A stretch of DNA of 64,000 nucleotides from CBFDBF01 sp050293315 (GTDB lineage Bacteria > Pseudomonadota > Gammaproteobacteria > Chromatiales > Chromatiaceae): positions 1 through 64,000 of the forward strand of contig JBNKMS010000021.1 of the NCBI GenBank assembly GCA_050293315.1, written 5' to 3'. The position numbers and the translations under genes are program-made. The number at the start of each line of letters is the position of its first letter. Position 1 is the first letter of the stretch. Below the pieces are notes generated by a model that saw nothing but the letters and a program-made list of their open reading frames with translations, did no database searches and was not told the DNA's origin. Below, piece by piece: positions 35,882 to 42,492 of the stretch.

Positions 35882-38800
35882 TTAAGTACCGAGTGGATCG
35901 GCCCCGATAGTACCGATCAGCCCCTTTAGATACTCGTCTGTCTGCACCTGCTGCAGCCGCTTCCTGGCCGACTCTAGCCGCCCCTGCAGGTCCATCCTGG
36001 AGGCCATATCAGCATGGCTGGGCAGATCGAGAAACTTCTGCAGGTTTTTGATATGTTGCTTCCACAAGGCGATCTCCCGCTGCTGCTTCACCATCAGTCG
36101 CTGTCTGTACCACTCTGAGTCCAGCAAGTAGTCGCGGCTGAACATCTGGCGGATATCAGGATGGTGTACATCCTTCCCCTCATAGCTACCGGTCGCCATG
36201 ATATGCAGCAGCGCCTTAAGCGGGGGCGCAGCCTCCTCAATGCTGCCATCATCCAGGTACTGTTGCGCCACCCGCTGCTGCGCCTCGACTATGTTGTTTA
36301 TCCCATCCACAAACACATCCAGGTCCTGGCTCTCCGGCTGCAGGATCTCAGTGGTAAACACGGCATCGGGGTTATCAAATATCTTACCGAGATAACTGCG
36401 TACGAAGCGTGCGGTAATGCGATACCCAAGACGACTGGCAAGGACCTGCTCACCGTTGTGGGTAAAGTCCCGCAGCGGCTCCAGGCAGCCGTTTTTAATC
36501 ATCTTTGCTGCGTTCCTCTCTTTCGGTTTAAGGCGTACCCAGATCTCCGGAATCAGCAGACTTATGTCGTGATCCACCCGCATATCCACACCGATATACC
36601 CGGCTGAACTGGAGAAGCCGTTGTAGCCGGTAAGGATGAACGCAACCAATGCACTATTCAGGTCTGCAGTGGGTCGCAGGGCGTTGAACGGCCCCTTGGT
36701 CAACGCCCCTTCACTGCCGGCACCAGTGGTAGATGGCGACTTGCCGGTGAGGCTGCAGATGAAGTCCATGAATAGCTCTGGCAGCTCCTGGTAATGGATC
36801 GGGTTGAAGACCGCAAGTGGGCGGACACCTGGTTCCGGTGGATTGTTGCGCCTTCCGGCCAGCACTGCGTTCACCGGATGACAGATCGGTTCATCCAGAG
36901 GCTGCTTACGGTGAAAGCGGGTACTCATATCGGCCACATATTTGCGCACCGGGTTGGTCAGATCCATCCGTGTCTGTAGGTAGCGGGGGTTCTGTGACGG
37001 CTTGCCGTCCACCATTTTAGGGTGTGCAGAAGAGACCACATAACCGGTCTGCTCGCGGTAGGCCTTTTTAATCAACCTACGCATCGGGAAGGTAAATTTG
37101 TACAGGTTCAGCACATCCTCGGCCACCTCAGCCAACTTCTCGCCACCTAGCGGCTCATAGTTAGCCAGAAAATTACCGGGTGCGGCCATGTCTCTCTCGC
37201 TCTGGCGATCAAAGCCTGGATGGATGGCGTCATCCGGACGCTGAAACAGTCGGTATTCGCAGTTCTGTACCAACTTAAGACTATACTCAGACCTCTTTAT
37301 GCCACTCAAGTCCGCAGCAGGTACAACCACAGAGGTAGTGATGTCATCTTCCATCTGGATCTTCTCTGCGGAGATAAAGTCCTGCCGCAGCTTGAAGGTG
37401 CGCCACTTACCCTTACGGTCGAAACCGACCCGTAGATATGAGGCAATCATCAGCCGGTCAAACAGTTTGACCTCATGTCCGGGGGCACCATCCACCTCAT
37501 CCACTGAGAGCAGTCGGCGCCAGTCCCCGCCCCACTCTGGACGGAAAAAGCGTTTAATCAGGAAGGCCAGCGCCGCGATCCGTGGCGGTATGGTCTGCAG
37601 CCATTGGTTAAATTCATCCCGGTAGAGGGATGATGGGGTCAGCAGTTTTATCATTGAGCCGAGGCTGCGCTCCGGACTCAACGGTTTGCGCTCCGGTCGC
37701 CGGTCCTCATCCTTGTACTCCGGCTTGAAACGATCAGAGTAGTCACGATCAAAGATCTCCTGCACCCGATCCAGATCCTTTTCCAGATCATCTACAAACA
37801 GCGGGCCGTAAATAACGGCATCATCCAGGTCCTTGGATATCTCCGACTTGCCACCACCTGAGACTGTACTCGGCTTATGACAGAGTACTCCCTCCGGGTC
37901 GGTACCGACCAGACGCCAGGATGGAGCACCCGGGTGTTTTACCATCTCCACCTTGTAGCCATTCGGCTGCATATAGATCTTGCCCGGTTGCAGACGGATA
38001 CCCTGGAGCTCACCATCCCTCCTCCAGGCAATGCTCTGGGCGTTCAGATCCATGCGCAGATCCTGTGGCACATAGATGACCTCAGGAAAATTGATATCTA
38101 TGGCATGGCCCTCTGGCTGCAGCTCCATAACCTCACCATAGCGCCGCAGCATATCCTGAAAGGTGTAACCCGCCTCTTTTGTTCGGCTATCAACCCCAAA
38201 CTCATCACCATGGCTACGACGTTCGAATACCAGAGCACCGCCGGAGTGCTCCTCTTCTGCCAGACCGAAGAGGTTGGCAGCGTAACTGATCTGGGTCTTG
38301 ACCTCTTTCTTGCAGTAACCGAAGTAGTTATCCGCGATCAGAGTGACGATAACCCCGCTTGCATCCCTGGCAGTAATCTTAAATGTATTACCATCGTTGT
38401 AGAGTTCATCCTCTGACTGCCAACACATCCCCTCTCTACGCTGGCGCTCGGATGCGTCATCATAATGCGGTAGACCGAGTTCACTCTTACGCAGATTCAC
38501 CAGATGCGGGGCCAGAATGACACATCCGGTATGACCACTCCAATGCTCCACATCCAGGCCGGCATCAAACTCGGCAAGGCAGGGGTTACCGCCATTACCG
38601 AAGATACTCTCCACAAAATCGAGATTACTCACCAGATTGCCCGGGGCGAAGAAGCGGATCTCCATACTCTTCTCCACCTCCCTACCAGGGATCTCCGGAC
38701 AGACTATAGGCCGCAGTAGCAGCGAGACCATCATCCTGGATGGCTGCTGCTGGTTGCTGGTAAAGGGGATGGTCATAAGATCATCGGGCGGATTCAGTGC

Positions 38801-39328
38801 ATGCTGCAGCATATTGGCAAACACGATCTTGGGGACCGCGCTCTTGTCACCGGGGATGGGCAGACCGCCCTCGGCAATATGGAAAGAGCCGGCGGTAGTG
38901 CGCCGATCACTGGCCGGATTATGTAGTATCCCCTGTCTTACTCGGTAGCTTGAGATGATGTCGGAGTGAAACTCATCCTCCCCCATCGGTAGCGAGAGCT
39001 CGCGCGCCACACCGTGACGATCCAGGATAAAGGTGATTGTAGGCAGCCGTGGCACCTGCTCCAACCCAAGGTCATCCAGATTGTGGTCAAGAAAATCCTG
39101 GATACGTTGATCTATAGGACAGAGGTAGGTTGAGAGTAGTCTGCCCTTCTCCCGGAACGCCTTAAGCAGGTCCTGAGCGGTAGCCATAAACCTAGCCGAA
39201 TCCGCATCGTTGCAGATAGGCTGGCCGGACGCCGCCAGTTTCAGATTAATGTAAAGGTGGAGCTGCCTGCGCCCATCCTCGGTATCACCTGCAGCAGCAT
39301 GCATCCCCAGGGCACGCACAAAATCCAT
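35882..39328 (-). CDS. Large cytosolic protein resembling PPi-type phosphoenolpyruvate carboxykinase
   Basis: 1148 residues, no signal peptide or membrane segment. I recognise no classical domain from sequence alone, but size and the segment at about 860-885, GKSPSTTGAGSEGALTKGPF followed by NAL, recall the pyrophosphate-dependent PEP carboxykinases described from Entamoeba and Propionibacterium. Those interconvert oxaloacetate plus PPi with PEP, CO2 and phosphate and share little with ATP/GTP enzymes. The glycine/serine/lysine-rich stretch would be the phosphate-binding loop. The frame opens at 39340. The ATG at 39328 follows GGAGGAG and is preferred. It stands alone, and a terminator lies just upstream of it. 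Family assignment is from memory and moderate. Confidence 0.5.
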   Translation of the reverse strand: MDFVRALGMHAAAGDTEDGRRQLHLYINLKLAASGQPICNDADSARFMATAQDLLKAFREKGRLLSTYLCPIDQRIQDFLDHNLDDLGLEQVPRLPTITFILDRHGVARELSLPMGEDEFHSDIISSYRVRQGILHNPASDRRTTAGSFHIAEGGLPIPGDKSAVPKIVFANMLQHALNPPDDLMTIPFTSNQQQPSRMMVSLLLRPIVCPEIPGREVEKSMEIRFFAPGNLVSNLDFVESIFGNGGNPCLAEFDAGLDVEHWSGHTGCVILAPHLVNLRKSELGLPHYDDASERQRREGMCWQSEDELYNDGNTFKITARDASGVIVTLIADNYFGYCKKEVKTQISYAANLFGLAEEEHSGGALVFERRSHGDEFGVDSRTKEAGYTFQDMLRRYGEVMELQPEGHAIDINFPEVIYVPQDLRMDLNAQSIAWRRDGELQGIRLQPGKIYMQPNGYKVEMVKHPGAPSWRLVGTDPEGVLCHKPSTVSGGGKSEISKDLDDAVIYGPLFVDDLEKDLDRVQEIFDRDYSDRFKPEYKDEDRRPERKPLSPERSLGSMIKLLTPSSLYRDEFNQWLQTIPPRIAALAFLIKRFFRPEWGGDWRRLLSVDEVDGAPGHEVKLFDRLMIASYLRVGFDRKGKWRTFKLRQDFISAEKIQMEDDITTSVVVPAADLSGIKRSEYSLKLVQNCEYRLFQRPDDAIHPGFDRQSERDMAAPGNFLANYEPLGGEKLAEVAEDVLNLYKFTFPMRRLIKKAYREQTGYVVSSAHPKMVDGKPSQNPRYLQTRMDLTNPVRKYVADMSTRFHRKQPLDEPICHPVNAVLAGRRNNPPEPGVRPLAVFNPIHYQELPELFMDFICSLTGKSPSTTGAGSEGALTKGPFNALRPTADLNSALVAFILTGYNGFSSSAGYIGVDMRVDHDISLLIPEIWVRLKPKERNAAKMIKNGCLEPLRDFTHNGEQVLASRLGYRITARFVRSYLGKIFDNPDAVFTTEILQPESQDLDVFVDGINNIVEAQQRVAQQYLDDGSIEEAAPPLKALLHIMATGSYEGKDVHHPDIRQMFSRDYLLDSEWYRQRLMVKQQREIALWKQHIKNLQKFLDLPSHADMASRMDLQGRLESARKRLQQVQTDEYLKGLIGTIGADPLGT

Positions 39329-39377
39329 ACTCTCCTCCATAGCGGGCCAACCGCCCGGTAAATCGGCAGCACTAAAA

Positions 39378-39397
39378 AAGGGGGCTTTCGCCCCCTT
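39378..39397 (-). terminator. Terminator of the first PEP-CTERM gene
   Basis: AAGGGGGC and GCCCCCTT form an 8-bp GC-rich stem around a 4-base loop, followed on the minus strand by TTTTTT. It lies about 34 bases past the stop of the gene at 39431 and ahead of the 1148-residue protein's start. Confidence 0.88.
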
Positions 39398-39430
39398 CTA
39401 ATAATACTACATGGTGATCTGATTAGCTGC

Positions 39431-40111
39431 TCAGGCAGATGCTCCAGTAGCGATCTGACGCCGCCTTCCGAGGCCCAACAGGCCTACCATGGCGGAACCA
39501 AACAACCATGCTGCTGCAGGTAGTGGAGTCGCAGTTGGTGCAACATCGTTTACGCTAATCAAAGATTTCCAGGTTCCCGCACCCGGGGTCGTACCAGTTA
39601 TACCCAATGCCAACTCAGCAAACAGGGCAGAACCGACGCCGGCTGGATCATGGAAGACACTAAACAGATCCCCGGCACCGTCATCGCTATAATACTCCTC
39701 CTTGGATATTAGCCCGCTACTATCATCCGTGTAAAACCTGATGAAAAAGCCAAAGGTTTTACCTACAAATGCGGTACCAAGTGAGGATTGTGCGGTAAAT
39801 GAACCGAAGATTATGTTAGATGCCAATACACCCAGATGGGAATCAAGCACATTCAGCTCAATGCGTGTGTCCTTGTCGAATATACCTACGACATAGTCCT
39901 TGCCGGTGACAGTAGGAATGTCAGTATTAATAGTAATCATGGGGGCCGATTGAGGATCGGTAAGGTCGGTCAAATCGACATACTGAGCCCCGGTGTCATT
40001 ATAGACACTGTCGCCAGGGAGACCGGTAAAGTAGTCCAGGGTCAAGGCACTTGAAGTTACCGAGAAGGTAAGCGCCAGTAGAGTTGTTATCCCCAAAAAT
40101 AACCTTTTCAT
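39431..40111 (-). CDS. VPLPA-type PEP-CTERM secreted protein (paralogue 1)
   Basis: About 226 residues. A Sec signal peptide (MKRLFLGITTLLALTFSVTSSA) leads to a beta-rich secreted body (LTLDYFTGLPGD...). The C-terminal sorting signal is TPLPAAAWLFGSAMVGLLGL followed by GRRRQ: a proline-rich recognition motif, a hydrophobic helix and a basic end. That form is the one recognised by exosortase XrtD, encoded at 48064. The body has no known enzyme motif. The chosen ATG at 40111 follows GGAGTGATAATT. A riboswitch-like leader lies upstream. The paralogue at 40554 shares signal, tail and about half the body. Confidence 0.85.
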   Translation of the reverse strand: MKRLFLGITTLLALTFSVTSSALTLDYFTGLPGDSVYNDTGAQYVDLTDLTDPQSAPMITINTDIPTVTGKDYVVGIFDKDTRIELNVLDSHLGVLASNIIFGSFTAQSSLGTAFVGKTFGFFIRFYTDDSSGLISKEEYYSDDGAGDLFSVFHDPAGVGSALFAELALGITGTTPGAGTWKSLISVNDVAPTATPLPAAAWLFGSAMVGLLGLGRRRQIATGASA

Positions 40112-40185
40112 AATTATCACTCCGAAATCAATCTATGCCTGCGCATAGCTAATCCTAAAAGTATTGATTTGGCGAATCCAGCCGT

Positions 40186-40201
40186 GAGGCATTGATGCCT
40201 C
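40186..40201 (-). promoter_or_regulatory. Hairpin downstream of the riboswitch-like leader
   Basis: GAGGCAT and ATGCCTC with a 2-base loop, between the aptamer-like fold and the start codon. Another small stem (CTATGC/GCATAG, 40133-40148) lies just before the ribosome binding site. Neither is followed by a T run, so any switch is more likely to act on translation or through alternative pairing than through intrinsic termination. Confidence 0.4.
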
Positions 40202-40208
40202 TGCTAGA

Positions 40209-40290
40209 TCACCCCATGGAGTAACCCGGCCATCTGGAGATACCAGATCCGTGGCTTTCCGAGCCCACTTCGCAGTGGGTGTGGCCTGTT
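40209..40290 (-). promoter_or_regulatory. Class-I c-di-GMP (GEMM) riboswitch-like aptamer
   Basis: Read on the minus strand: AGGC, CACA, then the hairpin CCCACT-GCGA-AGTGGG with a GNRA tetraloop, CTCGGAAA, then GCC pairing back to GGC. A second perfect hairpin (ATCTGG/CCAGAT) follows, then GGCCGGGTTACTCC. This order matches the GEMM class-I consensus (GGC, GNRA hairpin, ACGCAAAGCC, second hairpin, AGCCGGGUUACC). It sits between a sigma-70 promoter and the VPLPA gene. The match is by eye and no covariance search was run. If real, c-di-GMP would control this surface protein. Confidence 0.62.
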
Positions 40291-40299
40291 CACGATCGA

Positions 40300-40329
40300 A
40301 TTAGATCACAAAATGCGAGTAAATTGCAA
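40300..40329 (-). promoter_or_regulatory. Promoter of PEP-CTERM paralogue 1
   Basis: -35 TTGCAA (40324-40329), 18-base spacer, -10 TCTAAT (40300-40305) preceded by TGTGA. The same hexamers, spacer length and ATTTTGTGAT context occur ahead of paralogue 2, which supports function by conservation between copies. Confidence 0.6.
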
Positions 40330-40506
40330 ATTTCCTTAACCACAACTTGCTCAAGAGCGGCACCACACTCTAACGACCAACTGATTACACCAAAGCACAT
40401 AATTTTCTTGTTAATCAATATGTTATTAATGCACTAAGCACTCCATGCGACATCGCTATTGCTGCAACAGGCAGGGGGCAGGATGTGCTCTACTAACGAT
40501 ATAAAA

Positions 40507-40528
40507 AAAGGGGGCGTATGCCCCCTTT
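40507..40528 (-). terminator. Terminator of the second PEP-CTERM gene
   Basis: AAAGGGGGC and GCCCCCTTT around GTAT, followed on the minus strand by a T run. It is nearly identical to the terminator after paralogue 1, so the duplication included the terminator. Confidence 0.88.
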
Positions 40529-40553
40529 CTCAAAACAGTATCGGACCGACTAC

Positions 40554-41219
40554 TTATGCAGACGCTCCAACAGCAGATCTGCCTCGCCGCCCCAGACCCA
40601 GTAGAGCTACCACGGCTGAACCGAACAGCCACGCCGCTGCAGGCAGAGGAACAGGTGCTACATCCTGTACACTGATCAAGGCGTGCCCATTCGTATCATC
40701 ATCCCCTATACCCAATGCAACCTCGGCGTAAGTACCGGTAGAGGCGATGCCCAGTGGGTCATAGAAGATACTGAATACATCCGGAGAATCATCAGAATAA
40801 TAGACCTCGCTAGAGAGCGTACCACCACCCATATCGGTGTAGAACCTGATAAAAAAGCCGAAGACAGTATCAACAGCCGCACTACCTAGAGCCGAGGTTG
40901 CCATGCCGCCGCTGAAGGTCAAATTAGACAGGGTTACGGTTTGATAGGTATCGAGCACATTCAACTCCACTCGCGTAACCGCATCAAATACGCCGATAAT
41001 ATAATCATGCTGGTAGTCGGACAGGATGGTGGTACTCAGCTCAATCATGGGGGCCGATTGTGGATCTGTAAGATCTGTTAAATAGACATACCGCGCCCCG
41101 GTATCATCGTATGCGATATCGCCCGCCACCCCTGTAAAGTAGTCCAGCGTCAAGGCACTGGAGGTGACCGAGAAGGTCAGTGCCACCAGCGTTATTATCC
41201 CCAAGAATAGCCTTTTCAT
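40554..41219 (-). CDS. VPLPA-type PEP-CTERM secreted protein (paralogue 2)
   Basis: About 221 residues. Signal peptide MKRLFLGIITLVALTFSVTSSA and a secreted body related to paralogue 1: YFTGVAGD, YLTDLTDPQSAPMIEL, FGFFIRFYTD and YYSDDSPDVFSIFYDP recur. The C-terminus VPLPAAAWLFGSAVVALLGL followed by GRRGR is a textbook VPLPA sorting signal for XrtD. Processing would release the helix at the inner membrane outer face. The start at 41219 follows AGGAGTGATAACT. Its leader retains the promoter but only a shortened aptamer-like region. Confidence 0.87.
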   Translation of the reverse strand: MKRLFLGIITLVALTFSVTSSALTLDYFTGVAGDIAYDDTGARYVYLTDLTDPQSAPMIELSTTILSDYQHDYIIGVFDAVTRVELNVLDTYQTVTLSNLTFSGGMATSALGSAAVDTVFGFFIRFYTDMGGGTLSSEVYYSDDSPDVFSIFYDPLGIASTGTYAEVALGIGDDDTNGHALISVQDVAPVPLPAAAWLFGSAVVALLGLGRRGRSAVGASA

Positions 41220-41280
41220 AGTTATCACTCCTGCAATCAGCCTGTGTGCGTGTTCTGCAAAGTCATCCAAGCAAGCAGCA

Positions 41281-41322
41281 CCCCTCCGAAACCCGCTACA
41301 CGGGGCCGTGGCCCACTCTCCT
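41281..41322 (-). promoter_or_regulatory. Shortened relative of the riboswitch-like leader
   Basis: On the minus strand GAGAGTGGG runs straight into CCACGGCC, CCGTG and TAGCGGGTTTC. Compared with the leader of paralogue 1, the 5' arm and the CTCGGAAAG joining segment are missing while the CCACGG and CGGGTT portions remain. It looks like a collapsed aptamer. Alignment by eye only. Confidence 0.4.
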
Positions 41323-41329
41323 AGTATCG

Positions 41330-41359
41330 ATTACATCACAAAATAAAGGTGAATTGCAA
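41330..41359 (-). promoter_or_regulatory. Promoter of PEP-CTERM paralogue 2
   Basis: -35 TTGCAA (41354-41359), 18-base spacer, -10 TGTAAT (41330-41335), in the same ATTTTGTGAT context as the paralogue 1 promoter. Confidence 0.6.
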
Positions 41360-41490
41360 TAATTATGAACCGAGTCACAATTAATTTTTTATCTCTTATA
41401 ATTCAATATGTTACACGACAGAGGCCGTATCAAACCACATCTATATGCATGTGACAGGCGTAACCGATGCCACTCTCAGCGATTTTGCAG

Positions 41491-41889
41491 CTATTTCGGC
41501 CTGTCATCCGGGCTACTGAGTAGACGCAGATATGCAGTCGCTGCCTGAAAAAAATCGTCCTGTGGGTGCTCTTCGCAATGCAACCGCAGGCGATGCATAG
41601 CGGCCTTTATATCGGCCCCCTCCAGTACATTGTTTGCTGTCGCCAACGACAATCCCGTAACCAATCCGGAGAACCACTCTCTGTATTGGAGATACACAGC
41701 AACCTCCCGCATGCTTCCCGACTCAAACCCCTTGCTTACAGTCACAAAGTCGGCGCAAGATTTGATGCCATAGCCCCACACCTTGGGGGTCCCTGGTGCT
41801 ACCGGGGTGGCTGCCGGCAGTGACATGGAGAAGATAATGGCGCATATCAGCACTGCGGCCTTACGATAACCGTATTTTTGATTAAACAT
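41491..41889 (-). CDS. Small secreted protein, function unknown (Rap1a/HdeA-like layout)
   Basis: About 132 residues from the ATG at 41889, which has AGGGGG about 11 bases upstream. The longer frame to 42039 would add a non-secretory stretch and is not preferred. The N-terminal segment AAVLICAIIFSMSLPAATP is a signal peptide. The mature part has two cysteines (SCADFV; LHCEEHP) and the pattern YREWFSGLVTGLSLA...LRLHCEEHPQDDFFQAA. This resembles small disulfide-bonded periplasmic proteins such as Rap1a- or HdeA-like families. No function assigned. It stands alone between the PEP-CTERM genes and PrsT. Confidence 0.6.
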   Translation of the reverse strand: MFNQKYGYRKAAVLICAIIFSMSLPAATPVAPGTPKVWGYGIKSCADFVTVSKGFESGSMREVAVYLQYREWFSGLVTGLSLATANNVLEGADIKAAMHRLRLHCEEHPQDDFFQAATAYLRLLSSPDDRPK

Positions 41890-42250
41890 CTGATTACTAC
41901 CCCCTGGTTCTAGATCAAGACTCCCACACCTAACCTCGGCTTTAGCTTCCTGCGTCGCCCTCGATAATTGCTCCTGCATTATTCTACCTTCGCCCGCCCA
42001 TGGGCTCGTATCGCTTACATCCCTGTAGGCGTCTCCCATTAGAGCGGGAGGAAAAGTGGTACCCCCTACACACTAGTAGGGGGTAATTATTCAGAGACCC
42101 TCTAAGAATTATCCTACAACATATGCAGACCGATCTTACTGAATTTCCCCTGCACAACGAGATAATGGACCCAGATGCCAAGGGAAGTGATCATTGATTA
42201 AGGCGCATGGAAGCGTTACAGGGATGGATCCCGTGCCAAATGGATCCGGC
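41890..42250. other. Intergenic region upstream of the plus-strand terminator
   Basis: About 360 bases with no credible protein gene. It contains a CCCCCTACACACTAGTAGGGGG palindrome-like stretch (42062-42083) and leads into a strong plus-strand terminator at 42255-42286 although no plus-strand gene is known upstream. A 24-codon plus frame starts at 42123 without a ribosome binding site. A small RNA is possible. Confidence 0.35.
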
Positions 42251-42254
42251 ATCC

Positions 42255-42286
42255 AAACCCCGCCAATATGGAGATTGGCGGGGTTT
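42255..42286 (+). terminator. Orphan rho-independent terminator
   Basis: AAACCCCGCCAAT and ATTGGCGGGGTTT form a 13-bp perfect stem around ATGGAG, then TCTTTTCCC. The T-rich side is on the plus strand, yet the nearest plus-strand protein gene upstream is about 7 kb away, so it may end a small unannotated plus transcript. Confidence 0.75.
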
Positions 42287-42301
42287 TCTTTTCCCTATCA
42301 G

Positions 42302-42331
42302 CTGTAGGAGCCCGCTCCCGCGGGCGATCTA
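42302..42331. repeat. REP-like palindrome, second copy
   Basis: CTGTAGGAGCCCGCTCCCGC followed by GGGCGATC. It is close to the copy at 9476-9506, with compensating changes that keep the GGAGC/GCTCC-type stem. Confidence 0.65.
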
Positions 42332-42340
42332 GCTAGAACT

Positions 42341-42448
42341 GTAGGGCGGATTAGCGAAGCGTAATCCGCCGAATGTTATACCCCATAATTTGAGGTAGGT
42401 TTGTGTTTAAACCATTCGGCGCAATGCCCGTTGGTTATTGCGCCCTAC
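42341..42448. repeat. 108-bp dispersed element, full copy 2 (inverted)
   Basis: It starts GTAGGGCGGATTAGCGAAGC and ends CGCCCTAC. It is the reverse complement of the element at 35548-35655, with differences mainly in the spacer and identical total length. A GGATCCCACGATCAAGTCGC palindrome abuts it on the right. Confidence 0.8.
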
Positions 42449-42492
42449 ACCCTGGATCCCACGATCAAGTCGCGGGATGACTAGAAGCGTCC

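Noticed and set aside
42123..42197. 24-codon plus frame starting MQTDLTEFPL
   Set aside because: No ribosome binding site and too short to support alone; noted only with the orphan terminator.
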